From positions 1-60,899 of the forward strand of contig JAIMAU010000013.1 of assembly GCA_023511795.1 (NCBI GenBank): a DNA stretch of 60,899 bases, given 5' to 3'. The stretch's first letter is position 1; every line of letters starts with the position of its first letter. Both the position numbers and the translations under genes were made by a program. This stretch comes from Armatimonadota bacterium. Its GTDB lineage: Bacteria > Armatimonadota > UBA5829 > DTJY01. The notes beneath the pieces were generated by a model, which searched no databases, was not told where the DNA came from, and saw nothing but the letters and a program-made list of their open reading frames with translations. Shown piece after piece: positions 35,666 to 44,760 of this stretch.

Positions 35666-36628
35666 CTAATACTCCAGCACAAGTAATCTTTTAATAACAA
35701 GCCATCCTAGTAGCTGAAAGATGGCTGCTACGACCAATAAAATGCGCCCGACATCTTCATAAAATAATGTGTGCATGTATGGTGGGTTTATTAAGGTTAG
35801 AACTACCGCGACAAATATTGGTATTAGCACTAATGCTATTCCAGAGATTCTTCCTTCGGCAGTCAGCGTCTTTATTTCACCGGCTATTCGCATGCGCTCG
35901 CGTATAGTCTCAGCAATTGTTTCCAAAATATCTGCCAAATTGCCTCCTATTTGAAGGTGAATCAACACGGCAGTTGCTACTAGATCAAAATCGTAGCTTT
36001 TAACGCGCTGGACACTACCCCGAAGAGCATCTTCCATTGAGCGCCCAACGTTTACTTCGCTTATTATTCGCTCAAATTCTGTGGAAATAGGAGGTGGCAT
36101 TTCTTGAGCGACCATTTGCAAAGCTCTTAGAAAACTAAAACCTGAGCGAATGGACGAGGCTATTAGCACAAGCGCATCGACTATTTGGCTGTCAAACATT
36201 GCCCTTCTTTTTTGCTGGAGCACCTTGACGACGAAGAATGGAATACTTGCTCCTAGAATTGCAAATGCGAAATAAACAATTATGTTTCTCGCAACAATTG
36301 CGCCTAATATCTGTGAAATTAATACTGAAGCCGCTACAATGCCAACAAATTCGCTTGGTCGTAAAGGCAACCCTGCAGCAGCAAGCTCGACATAGAGGCG
36401 CTCAATCAAATTGCGCGCCGTTAGGAAGCGCGTTACCGTTGGAAGCATATCTCTCTTTTCTGCAGGTGCTTTGAACTCTACAGACGGTCGCTCCTCTTTG
36501 GGACCTGATGTTAACTGCCGTAACCTGGTTCTAGCTTCTGCAGATTCTTTTGTTGCGGCAAAACCAATAAGAATTACGACCAAAGCGGTAGCAGCGAATG
36601 CTAGAAGAGCCCATACTAATGGAGGCAT
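35666..36628 (-). CDS. tadB: Tad pilus inner-membrane protein TadB
   Basis: 320 aa, type II secretion F-domain protein. N-terminal helix (4-25), central helices, SSIRSGFSFLRALQMVAQEM and a LQIGGNLADILETIAETIRE segment typical of TadB, C-terminal helix. Works with TadC and the CpaF ATPase in Flp pilus assembly. GAGGTGA ribosome site; 6 bp after cpaF. Confidence 0.92.
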   Translation of the reverse strand: MPPLVWALLAFAATALVVILIGFAATKESAEARTRLRQLTSGPKEERPSVEFKAPAEKRDMLPTVTRFLTARNLIERLYVELAAAGLPLRPSEFVGIVAASVLISQILGAIVARNIIVYFAFAILGASIPFFVVKVLQQKRRAMFDSQIVDALVLIASSIRSGFSFLRALQMVAQEMPPPISTEFERIISEVNVGRSMEDALRGSVQRVKSYDFDLVATAVLIHLQIGGNLADILETIAETIRERMRIAGEIKTLTAEGRISGIALVLIPIFVAVVLTLINPPYMHTLFYEDVGRILLVVAAIFQLLGWLVIKRLLVLEY

Positions 36629-36634
36629 TCCACA

Positions 36635-37966
36635 TCACCTCATATTAAAGATACTTGCCGGTAGCTCCAATCCCTGTTGAATTAATCTATCCATGAACTT
36701 TGGACGTAGCCCAGTTGCCACGTGCCTGCCGATTACCTTACCGCTTGCATCCACACCTTCCTGTTGGAACAGGAATAAATCTTGCAAGATTATGACATCC
36801 CCTTCCATTCCCTGCACTTCAGTGATGTGTGTTATTTTGCGGCTTCCATCTCTTAATCTGTTTTGATGAATTATTAAATGAAGAGCAGCAGCTATTTGTT
36901 CTCTTACTGCGCGTGATGGAAGTTCTGTACCGGCCATAAGAGTCATTGTTTCAAGCCTCGAAAGCGTATCACGTGGGCTATTGGTGTGGGCAGTGCTAAG
37001 CGAGCCATCATGGCCTGTATTCATAGCCTGGAGCATGTCAAGAGCCTCGCCGCCTCGGACTTCGCCTACGATTATGCGGTCAGGCCTCATCCTCAAGGCA
37101 TTTCTAACGAGCTGCCTAATTGTTATTTCACCCTTCCCTTCCAGATTGGGAGGCCTGCTTTCCAATGAAACTACGTGATCTTGCTGAAGTTGAAACTCCG
37201 CGGCATCTTCTATGGTGACTATGCGTTCGTCGTTCGGAACAAATGACGAAAGGACATTAAGCGTAGTTGTTTTACCACTTCCTGTTCCACCCGAAATAAT
37301 GATATTCAAGCGTGCTATTACGCAAGCTCGAAGGAATTCTGCCATTTCTCTTGTAAGGGTGCCAAATGAAATAAGGTCCTCTACAGTATATGGCTCGCGT
37401 GAGAATTTTCTGATTGTAAGTGTTGGCCCTTTAATTGATAATGGGGGAATTATTGCATTAACGCGCGAGCCGTCGGGAAGCCTTGCATCGACCATTGGAG
37501 AGCTTTCATCGATTCGCCGCCCCAATGGCATTACGATTTTCTCAATTATCCGCATTACGTGTTGGTCATCGCGAAAAATTTTATCGGTGAGAAATATCTT
37601 TCCACCACGTTCAGCGTATACTTGGTTTGGACCATTGACCATAATTTCGGTTATGGTTGGGTCATCCAACAGTGGTTGTATTGGACCATAGCCGATAATC
37701 TCATTTATTACATCAGCTACTATTTGCTCCCGGACTCGAACTGGCAAAGCTAAATTCTCACTTGCAAGTACATCAGCCGTTACGGCATGAACTTCTCTAC
37801 TCAAAGCGTGCCTGTCGAGAGTTCCAAGCCTTTTGGGGTCCATTTCATCCATCATTTTTTGATGGATTTTGGCTTTGAGGTCTAAAAGACGGCGAGTATT
37901 TAGTGGTCCCTCCAAGCTTCCGCTTTCTGACTCTGAATTCGTCCTCCCTGCTCCCAATATTCCCAC
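36635..37966 (-). CDS. cpaF: Tad pilus assembly ATPase CpaF/TadA
   Basis: 443 aa secretion ATPase (GspE superfamily). Walker A ISGGTGSGKTTTLNV, Asp box DERIVTIEDAAE, Walker B RMRPDRIIVGEVRGGE and His box GHDGSLSTAHTN are all intact. Powers Flp pilus assembly from the cytoplasm. GTG start at 37966, well placed behind GGGGAGGT. The N-terminal region (about 1-60) is charged and variable, as usual. Confidence 0.95.
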   Translation of the reverse strand: MGILGAGRTNSESESGSLEGPLNTRRLLDLKAKIHQKMMDEMDPKRLGTLDRHALSREVHAVTADVLASENLALPVRVREQIVADVINEIIGYGPIQPLLDDPTITEIMVNGPNQVYAERGGKIFLTDKIFRDDQHVMRIIEKIVMPLGRRIDESSPMVDARLPDGSRVNAIIPPLSIKGPTLTIRKFSREPYTVEDLISFGTLTREMAEFLRACVIARLNIIISGGTGSGKTTTLNVLSSFVPNDERIVTIEDAAEFQLQQDHVVSLESRPPNLEGKGEITIRQLVRNALRMRPDRIIVGEVRGGEALDMLQAMNTGHDGSLSTAHTNSPRDTLSRLETMTLMAGTELPSRAVREQIAAALHLIIHQNRLRDGSRKITHITEVQGMEGDVIILQDLFLFQQEGVDASGKVIGRHVATGLRPKFMDRLIQQGLELPASIFNMR

Positions 37967-37969
37967 TGA

Positions 37970-39187
37970 TTACCTCCCCTTCCTAGCCTTCGGTAGCAGG
38001 CTCCATCTTTCGGCTTCATTTATAGCAATTGAAATATTACCTTCTACGCCTAATATGGTAGCGGCTAGTCTTTCAATGCTTCGCCCATAAGGTGAGTCAC
38101 CATCAGTCATTGCCAGAGGGATGCCTTTATTAATGGCATTTACGAGCTTGCTTTCATTTGGTATATGCGCCAAAATACCGCATGGAAACATCTGTTCTAG
38201 GTCTGCTGCATGTAGCCTGTTTACCTTCGATACCCTATTCAAAACTACCTTTATATGCTCTTTCGATATTCGCTCTTGGTCGAGAGCGTCATAAAACTTT
38301 TTTGTATCCATCGCTGTTGTCAAATCAAATAAATTAGCAATTAAGAGCACAATATTTGAATGCATCAATACGTGAATAGTTGTCGGATGCAGTATTGGCG
38401 GCATATCAATTATCACATACCGATATGTTCGTTTTAGAAGGTGGATAAGTATATCCCAGCACTCAACGCTAATAGCATCCAGCGGCAAAGGGTTGATTGT
38501 GGCTACGAGTATATGAACACCAGATTCATGCTCTGACATGTAGTTTCGGATTAAATCCTGGTCCAAGTCTTTTAAAACTGGTTCAAGGTCTGAAATTGTA
38601 TGCTTGGGCGTGACATTGAACATAGTAGCAATGTCGCCAAATTGAGTATACATATCTACAATAACAACCTTGTTTGGCGCTTGTTTTGCTAATGCTACGG
38701 CAAGATTGACTGCTATCGTGCTTTTGCCTACGCCTCCCTTTGCCCCTGTTATGCTTATAACCTTTGGGAAACGAGCTGGGTCTTTTAACTCCTGAATATC
38801 CTCTGAATCACGGCGATTTCGCACTTCAGCAAGTTCTTGTATTAAATAGCCTACTTCCGGTGATTTTAGGGGCCTTGTTACAACTGCTCTTGCCCCAACT
38901 TTCATGGCAGCTTCGACTCGTTCAGTAGATTTTGTATCTGCCACCATGATAATCATTATGTCTGGTGCAAGCGCATTTATTATTTCGCATGTCTGCAAAC
39001 CTGTTATTCCCGGCAAATCATGCGAAATGAATACTATATGCGGGAGCAGCTGCATGGCAAGTTGGATGGCTTCATGGCCATCGCGCGCAAGACCAACTAC
39101 CTCGCAACTGCATTCGTTGCTAAGATAGTCGCGCATTTGTTCGCGCAGTCTTTGATTTTCTTCTGCTACCAAAACTCGCACAGGCAT
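37970..39187 (-). CDS. cpaE: CpaE/TadZ: pseudo-receiver fused to ParA/MinD-type ATPase
   Basis: 405 aa. Residues 3-120 have the receiver fold (VRVLVAEENQRLREQMRDYL) but the phospho-acceptor Asp is Ser55 (IVFISHDLPG) and the switch Lys is Arg (VTRPLKS), so it should not be phosphorylated. Residues about 150-380 form a MinD-like ATPase with deviant Walker A GAKGGVGKSTI. CpaE/TadZ marks the pole and localises pilus assembly. Sits between the secretin and cpaF genes as in other Tad loci. Confidence 0.92.
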   Translation of the reverse strand: MPVRVLVAEENQRLREQMRDYLSNECSCEVVGLARDGHEAIQLAMQLLPHIVFISHDLPGITGLQTCEIINALAPDIMIIMVADTKSTERVEAAMKVGARAVVTRPLKSPEVGYLIQELAEVRNRRDSEDIQELKDPARFPKVISITGAKGGVGKSTIAVNLAVALAKQAPNKVVIVDMYTQFGDIATMFNVTPKHTISDLEPVLKDLDQDLIRNYMSEHESGVHILVATINPLPLDAISVECWDILIHLLKRTYRYVIIDMPPILHPTTIHVLMHSNIVLLIANLFDLTTAMDTKKFYDALDQERISKEHIKVVLNRVSKVNRLHAADLEQMFPCGILAHIPNESKLVNAINKGIPLAMTDGDSPYGRSIERLAATILGVEGNISIAINEAERWSLLPKARKGR

Positions 39188-39198
39188 TTTTGCACCTG

Positions 39199-40842
39199 TT
39201 ATTCTTGGGCTTTTTCAGCGGTGGCTGTTGGTTTGACTATCTGCGGTGTAACGATTATCACAAGCTCGCTTTCACCCTTACTAAACGAAGTGTTTTTGAA
39301 GAGCTCTCCTAAAATTGGTATGTCACCAAGCACTGGAATCTTCTTAACCAGCTTTGACACCTCACTTTGCAGTAGACCGCCAAGTATTAGCGATTGCCCA
39401 TCTCTTACACTTACTATTGTTTCAGCTCTTCGAGTGCGCAACGCTGGAATGCGGAATCCGCTGAACTCAACGGCATTTGCAAAATCAAGTGAGCTTACCT
39501 CAGGCATAACTTTAAGTTGTATTGTATCCTTGCTGGTGATAGTAGGGAGAATTTCCAAACGCACACCGAATTCTTTATATTCAATAGTTACACTTACTGC
39601 GGCACCAATATTGCCCGATTGAACCACTGGCACCGGTATTTCCCCGCCTACTAAAATTTTCGCCTCTTTTCCATCAACCACAAGCAGATTGGGTTCGGAA
39701 AGCACCTTTGCCTTGTTTTGTTGTTCTAGAGCTCTAATCCTTGCGGCAATTGGGTCCAATCGGTATAGACCGCCACCGCCAAAAATGTCGTAAGGAGGGA
39801 TTTTAATTTGCCCGATGAGCCAAGGTTGTTCCCCAAAGCTCACTCCTCCCTCGCCTGTTGAAACAATTCTACCCCAATCTATACCAAAATCTTTTAAAGC
39901 GGCCTTGTCTATACTCACAACTTGGGCACGCACCATTACCTGCTGCGCAATCGAACTATCAATGGTTACAGCGTTGACAAGCGAAACTTCTTCATTTGCA
40001 CCCTCTGCTTGTCCACTTGTGTTGCTTTGCTTTTTCCAACCAGATATAACTAGGTTTATCTTGTCAAATTCAGCCTGCGTGCCAACCTTTCCCTCGACTA
40101 ATACCACATTTCCTGGCAGACCTCGAACAGTTAGGTTTGTTCCGTTGAGAGCCTGCCTTAAGGCTTCACATGCTTCAAGCGTGGATACGCTTATTTCATC
40201 AATCGGTTTTTCAATTTCAATGAGGTTTACTATTTTTGGACATCTAAGATCAACCGACGCAGTAACAGGCGTAGTTCTATCGGTCTTAACGCTTTCAATA
40301 CGAATCACATCGCCTTCGGTCCTTGCTACCGATTTTGTCTGCCCTGTTGGTTCAGGCGTATAAACACCACGGAAAGCAGCCATTTCTGCTACTGCGGTTG
40401 CTATTCTTTCCGCTCGGTCAGACTCGGCTTTCCTAGAAACCACACCCTCAAGCATAATTGTGCTTCCAACCGATCGAACAGTAATCCTTGAATCGTTCAG
40501 TTCATTTGTTATGGCTTCTACGAGCTTTTCCATATTCAATTCGGCTGCTTTGACATCGGTTTTGAATACACGCCTACCATTGTCATCCCATATGTAGACG
40601 ACGGTTCGGCCTGGTGATTTAGCATTGACTAATACTTCTTTTGAAGACAAAGGCACAACATCTGCTATTACGGGGTCGCCAACGGCTGCCCGTGTGACAT
40701 TCTTGCATTCAATGATAATGCTTTCACCAACTTGAAGTGCCTTCTCATCGCTAGCCTTATCAACCGCTTTAGCAGCGGTCAATGGACTTGCTAGAAAAAC
40801 TGGAATTGCTAAAATGAATACAATGCATATTTTGATTCTCAT
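39199..40842 (-). CDS. cpaC: Tad secretin CpaC/RcpA
   Basis: 547 aa. Sec signal (core IVFILAIPVFLASPLTA), pilus N-domain (VGESIIIECKN), BON-like repeats (about 100-165, 225-275), then a secretin domain with VLSEPNLLVVDGKEAKILVG, VPVVQSG and LILGGLLQSEVSKLVKKIPV. Forms the outer-membrane channel for the Flp pilus. No lipobox, so it may need a pilotin elsewhere. The ribosome site is weak. Confidence 0.93.
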   Translation of the reverse strand: MRIKICIVFILAIPVFLASPLTAAKAVDKASDEKALQVGESIIIECKNVTRAAVGDPVIADVVPLSSKEVLVNAKSPGRTVVYIWDDNGRRVFKTDVKAAELNMEKLVEAITNELNDSRITVRSVGSTIMLEGVVSRKAESDRAERIATAVAEMAAFRGVYTPEPTGQTKSVARTEGDVIRIESVKTDRTTPVTASVDLRCPKIVNLIEIEKPIDEISVSTLEACEALRQALNGTNLTVRGLPGNVVLVEGKVGTQAEFDKINLVISGWKKQSNTSGQAEGANEEVSLVNAVTIDSSIAQQVMVRAQVVSIDKAALKDFGIDWGRIVSTGEGGVSFGEQPWLIGQIKIPPYDIFGGGGLYRLDPIAARIRALEQQNKAKVLSEPNLLVVDGKEAKILVGGEIPVPVVQSGNIGAAVSVTIEYKEFGVRLEILPTITSKDTIQLKVMPEVSSLDFANAVEFSGFRIPALRTRRAETIVSVRDGQSLILGGLLQSEVSKLVKKIPVLGDIPILGELFKNTSFSKGESELVIIVTPQIVKPTATAEKAQE

Positions 40843-40930
40843 TTTTGAAAGGGGTTCTTCGTGTGCAATGTTTTACTCCCCATAACCTCCTTTGCTAGGA
40901 ATTTATTTTAAAGACATCCTGTCTTATCTT

Positions 40931-41851
40931 TTATTCGCTGACCACTACTTCCTCAATCTTGGTGCCGCGCACAACCTGAACTTTCTTGCCGGGTTCTTCT
41001 TGTACCGGAGTCTGCGCAGGCAGTGGTGGAATACTATAAATTGGCGGGCTCTCCCTAACTATTGGAGGAGATGGCCTCGAAACTGCAGGGCGCACCGCTA
41101 CCGTACTCGATGTTTTCTCTGGAACATCGGGCGGCACATAACCTATTAATTGCCTGCTGGTAATGCCCTTTGAAATAACCTTAGCTTGGTCGCCATAGTA
41201 CCGAAGAGTTAACCTCAACTTGCCCTTTGATTCTGCCAGGATTAGTTTTTCCGCATCTTGCGGGGTCACAGCGAGCGTTGCGTTAGGCTGAGTCTGCGGT
41301 TTGGCAGGTTTTCCTGTTCCTGGGTCAATTTCTCCTTCAACAACTTGCGAGCCAATTGCGAGCAACTCAACATCCTGGAGGACAGTTTTTGTAACCGTTC
41401 CATCGCCTACATCGAAGGTTGCTACAACATCAACGTGGTCGCCAGGCTTTAGGAATCCTGCAACGCCGATAATAGGGTCCAGCGCTACCGTAACCGCGCG
41501 CATTAGCGGCGGCACAGCATAGGACAAGCCCAAAGCTGCACCCCTTGGGGCTAGCTGGTTCATTGATATGGGATTTCCTTCTTTAATTGTTTGTAAAGCT
41601 ACTTTGCCAATTACCGAATCAATGCTCACAGCGGCATTTGGCGGAATGAGTTTTCTTGGGAAATCATTCACTTTTACCATTTCTTGCGTGATAATTGTTC
41701 TTGCAGGTATGTCTTTGCTTGCTGCCACAACTGCCACCGGTTGTCTAGTCTCATCCGAAAGCCTACTCATATAAGCATACACAAGTATTGCTGCTACAGC
41801 TGCAAGACACAGAGCGGCGGCAAGAACTCTGTTTCTGGGCATTTGTTTCAT
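40931..41851 (-). CDS. cpaB: Flp pilus assembly protein CpaB/RcpC
   Basis: 306 aa: N-terminal helix (9-28), SAF domain (about 38-100, AASKDIPARTIITQEMV), then the RcpC/CpaB domain (VALDPIIGVAGFLKPGDHVD) and a Pro-rich C-terminus. Periplasmic partner of the secretin. AGGAGGTT upstream of ATG. Confidence 0.92.
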   Translation of the reverse strand: MKQMPRNRVLAAALCLAAVAAILVYAYMSRLSDETRQPVAVVAASKDIPARTIITQEMVKVNDFPRKLIPPNAAVSIDSVIGKVALQTIKEGNPISMNQLAPRGAALGLSYAVPPLMRAVTVALDPIIGVAGFLKPGDHVDVVATFDVGDGTVTKTVLQDVELLAIGSQVVEGEIDPGTGKPAKPQTQPNATLAVTPQDAEKLILAESKGKLRLTLRYYGDQAKVISKGITSRQLIGYVPPDVPEKTSSTVAVRPAVSRPSPPIVRESPPIYSIPPLPAQTPVQEEPGKKVQVVRGTKIEEVVVSE

Positions 41852-41867
41852 CCTGCTTAACCTCCTC

Positions 41868-43031
41868 CTAATATATCAAGCGAAGTCTTATCATAGTCCA
41901 ATTGTTTGAACCTGGTAAACTTGAGCCATCGTTCCAAAGTGGAATAAACTTATCCCCAATAACTGCTCCCTGAATAAATCTTCCTATAATTAATCCTTTA
42001 TCCTGCCCATCATGGGTTGCTTTCTCAATAAAAAAGCCAATGAATCCAACTATTGTAACTTCCTTTGACCCAGAAATATCGTCAATTCCCTCGAAGTCTA
42101 GCAATACCGGTAAAATTATTATTCGCCAAGTATGCGGGTACATTCCTGTTTCTGGGTTGAAATCCGCTGTCCATTCTGCCCAAGCAGTGTCATCGTTAGT
42201 GTATACTTCTTCTTTTGCCAATCTGTCCATAATGCCGGTGTAAGTTGCGTTTCCCATTTTTCCTGGCTCCGTTGTGCACGTATTATTTGGCTCCTCTGTA
42301 GATAGGCAAACGGTAGGTTTGTCACCGGCAAGTCTCATTCTATAATCTTTTGCGCCCGAATCGGCTTCGTCGAGACGCAGAGAAAGGTAGTTACCCGGTC
42401 CTAGAAAGCCACCATTCCATTCTGTGCAGCGAAGTGTTTCCTGAGTACCAAATTTAACGTTAACACTCCCGTCTTCATTAAATATCTCAAGACTCGAAAC
42501 TCCAATTGGAACTTTCAAAGGACTGCACAGCTCCTTTATCTGTTCTGCTATTGCAGTAGCACTTGCTTCCACTCTCTTTTTGTCGAAGCCGAATATTCGT
42601 GCAAAGCCAAAATTAACGAGTACTTCACCCCTCACTCGAATTGCTTCGCCCTCATTTACATTTAAAATTGTGCCATCATCGTATTGAACAGTTGTTGGAA
42701 ACTCAACGGATATGCCTTCTTCAGGCGGTTCCGAACCGGGAATTAGGATTCGCCAGTTCGTAACCTCATTATTACCCAAAGCAGTTTTAATAGCCGTTTG
42801 AGTTGCGGCTGCTTTTCGATCGCTTAAACTTGGCAAATCTGTGCGAACCAAGTCCCAAATGCCGGCGAGTGCGGCGGCGTCACAAGTATTCTGTGCTTTC
42901 TGCCTGGCAATAAACAGCTGTCCAACATCTACTGCTAATGCCGCCATTCCAACAATAACAACCATTAAAATTGCAACCAAGATTATGACAATTCCTTTTT
43001 CATGTGGTTTTCTTCTAAAGCAGCGCATCAT
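41868..43031 (-). CDS. TadG-like pilus assembly protein
   Basis: 387 aa. KGIVIILVAILMVVIVGMAALAVDVGQLFIARQ is the N-terminal TadE/G-like membrane helix (about 13-40), followed by the alanine-rich AQNTCDAAALAG. A large extracytoplasmic region follows, without the von Willebrand domain of full-length TadG. Probably a minor pseudopilin. Good GGAGGAGGG site. Confidence 0.85.
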   Translation of the reverse strand: MMRCFRRKPHEKGIVIILVAILMVVIVGMAALAVDVGQLFIARQKAQNTCDAAALAGIWDLVRTDLPSLSDRKAAATQTAIKTALGNNEVTNWRILIPGSEPPEEGISVEFPTTVQYDDGTILNVNEGEAIRVRGEVLVNFGFARIFGFDKKRVEASATAIAEQIKELCSPLKVPIGVSSLEIFNEDGSVNVKFGTQETLRCTEWNGGFLGPGNYLSLRLDEADSGAKDYRMRLAGDKPTVCLSTEEPNNTCTTEPGKMGNATYTGIMDRLAKEEVYTNDDTAWAEWTADFNPETGMYPHTWRIIILPVLLDFEGIDDISGSKEVTIVGFIGFFIEKATHDGQDKGLIIGRFIQGAVIGDKFIPLWNDGSSLPGSNNWTMIRLRLIY

Positions 43032-43048
43032 TTTACCCTCCTCCCCGG

Positions 43049-43510
43049 CTATTCCCTTCTCATCACCATTTCACTTCTGACAGTAATCGAATCTCCACCA
43101 TCTGCAAGCCATGAGAAGAATTGACCTGTAATCAATTTGTGAGAATACTCGGCGTGAACCCTAACTTGTACATGATATTGAGCTATAGTATCTGGAGGCG
43201 TTCCTGGAATCCAATCGCCCCAACTATTGGAACTCGAGTTGTAGACTCTGTAAAAAACGTTAACATTGTTGATTCTTGATGGGTCAAGCGTTAGGGCACT
43301 GCCTTTAACCCTATTTACAATGGTAGTTTCATCACTTCGGAGGGCGGCGCTTCTTGCTCCTTCCCTAACTGCTTGATTTAGTGCGAAGTAGTCCTTTATT
43401 AGCATGCCAAATTCAATGATTCCTAAAAGCATTGTGAACAGCAAAAGGGCAACTATGGCGAATTCGACCAATGCTGCCCCTTTGTTATCACCTAGCCGCA
43501 TCATTTTCAT
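43049..43510 (-). CDS. tadE: TadE-like minor pseudopilin
   Basis: 153 aa. KGAALVEFAIVALLLFTMLL (about 10-30) is the TadE-family prepilin-like segment: G followed by a hydrophobic stretch with Glu at +5. The remaining 120 residues are extracytoplasmic. Cleaved probably by the prepilin peptidase encoded at 43863-44393. Confidence 0.9.
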   Translation of the reverse strand: MKMMRLGDNKGAALVEFAIVALLLFTMLLGIIEFGMLIKDYFALNQAVREGARSAALRSDETTIVNRVKGSALTLDPSRINNVNVFYRVYNSSSNSWGDWIPGTPPDTIAQYHVQVRVHAEYSHKLITGQFFSWLADGGDSITVRSEMVMRRE

Positions 43511-43564
43511 ATCTTCGTCACCGCCTGTCCCAAGGCTTTTGATGGTGTCTGTACTTTGTTTCCT

Positions 43565-43741
43565 TTATGGATATTTTGATGCAGTATTGCTTAGTAGAAC
43601 ATTGGTCTTATTTCCTATCTCACCAACAATTGTTATGCATGCAATAGCAATTAGCGCTAGCACGACTCCATATTCAATGAGCACGTGACCATCCTCATCG
43701 AAAACAAGGACTTTTGCTTTACTCTTTATTTTGTCCAACAT
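43565..43741 (-). CDS. flp: Flp-type pilin 1
   Basis: 58 aa, too short for a typical ORF list. ATG 43741, GGGAG upstream, stop TAA 43567-43565. A basic N-terminus (MLDKIKSKAKVLV), then the prepilin site DEDG|HVLIEYGVVLALIAIA with Glu at +5 and Tyr at +6, as in Flp pilins, and a hydrophobic helix with Cys. The second pilin gene at 44499 has a similar layout. The mature peptide would be about 43 aa. Confidence 0.9.
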   Translation of the reverse strand: MLDKIKSKAKVLVFDEDGHVLIEYGVVLALIAIACITIVGEIGNKTNVLLSNTASKYP

Positions 43742-43862
43742 TAGCTTAAGCTCCCTTCTTTAGCGGCAGCAACCAAAAGCTAATTTCTTTGGCATCTGAC
43801 TACCGTCAAAATGCAATTTTCAGAGCCTATAGGTTGTGCCAAACGCTAAGTATTTTTGATGC

Positions 43863-44393
43863 TTATCTTCCAAATTGGTAAATAATTGTAAGAATTGTAC
43901 CAATTGCTATTGCTGGGCTGTAGCGAACTTTTAAGCATTTCGAGCCTCTTGTGAGAACCGCTGGTGCTTTTAGAACTCCGCTGAGAAAAACGCTTTTCGC
44001 AATGTTTTTTGTAGTACTGAGTAATTTGCGGTGCATAAGCACCGTTATTATTGCTAGCACACCCCCTACAACTGCCGAGATAAGCACTGCCCAAATTGCC
44101 GCTTTGAATCCAAGCAGAGACCCTACAGCCATCATGAGTTTAATGTCGCCGCCGCCAATACCTGCCGCAGGAGCGAATAATAAAAATGGAATAAGGATTA
44201 TTAAAATTCCACCTATACTGCTGAGAAAACCCATCCACCCATTTGACATTGCGCCAAGCAATATGCCAAGCGCCATGCAAGGTAGTGTTAACTTATTGTA
44301 TATCTTTCCCAATCGGATGTCTGTGTAAACAGCGGCTCCCAGCATTAAAAGCAATATGGCGACCGGAAGCATTTCTATTACTTTTGCGCTCAT
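43863..44393 (-). CDS. cpaA: Type IV leader (prepilin) peptidase CpaA/TadV
   Basis: 176 aa, about six membrane helices. Both catalytic aspartates of the A24 family are visible: Asp25 in YTDIRLGKI and Asp83 in GGGDIKL. Short form without the methylation domain, as for TadV. It should cleave the two Flp pilins, TadE and possibly TadG. It lies between the two pilin genes. Confidence 0.93.
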   Translation of the reverse strand: MSAKVIEMLPVAILLLMLGAAVYTDIRLGKIYNKLTLPCMALGILLGAMSNGWMGFLSSIGGILIILIPFLLFAPAAGIGGGDIKLMMAVGSLLGFKAAIWAVLISAVVGGVLAIITVLMHRKLLSTTKNIAKSVFLSGVLKAPAVLTRGSKCLKVRYSPAIAIGTILTIIYQFGR

Positions 44394-44424
44394 ATTATCC
44401 CAGAACAGTTAAGAAAAAGAGTGT

Positions 44425-44454
44425 GATTCTGCCCCGCAGAAGCGGGGCAGAATC
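44425..44454 (-). terminator. Strong stem-loop downstream of the second pilin gene (partial terminator/attenuator)
   Basis: A perfect 13-bp, GC-rich inverted repeat (44425-44437 with 44442-44454) with AGAA loop. On the minus strand CTTTTTCTT follows 4 nt after the stem. It lies between the pilin stop (44499) and cpaA (44393). It probably reduces read-through or protects the pilin mRNA so that pilin is made in excess over the machinery. Confidence 0.7.
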
Positions 44455-44498
44455 CGTCCACTTTAATCCAAAATGGTGCTGCTTATTTATAGCAGCGT

Positions 44499-44669
44499 TT
44501 ATGGCATTTGTTCTGCGCATTCAGTGAACGTATTTCCTACTTTCGTGCCAAGGCCTTGTATGATCAAAATGCACGCTACGGCAATCAGCGCCAGCATGAG
44601 GGCATACTCGACCATTGTCGCACCCTCTTCATCCTTGAGCAGCTCCTTCATCCTCTTAACCATTTTCAT
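44499..44669 (-). CDS. flp: Flp-type pilin 2 (likely major pilin)
   Basis: 56 aa, stop TAA 44501-44499. AAGGGGGTGA directly precedes two in-frame ATGs (44669 and 44663); either may start it. Prepilin site DEEG|ATMVEYALMLALIAVACI with Glu at +5 and Tyr at +6 is a textbook Flp pilin. Its position as the first pilin gene, its strong ribosome site and the stem-loop right after it suggest that this is the major structural pilin. Confidence 0.93.
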   Translation of the reverse strand: MKMVKRMKELLKDEEGATMVEYALMLALIAVACILIIQGLGTKVGNTFTECAEQMP

Positions 44670-44760
44670 TCACCCCCTTTCTGTAAAACGCTAATTCAAA
44701 CTTTTTGCCTTATCCCACATATTTGCGTTGACGCGCCAGTTCATGCTTTGTTCACCAGCC

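Noticed and set aside
39815-40363. 182-aa plus-strand open frame
   Set aside because: Lies wholly within the secretin gene on the other strand; low-complexity Ser/Thr-rich translation.
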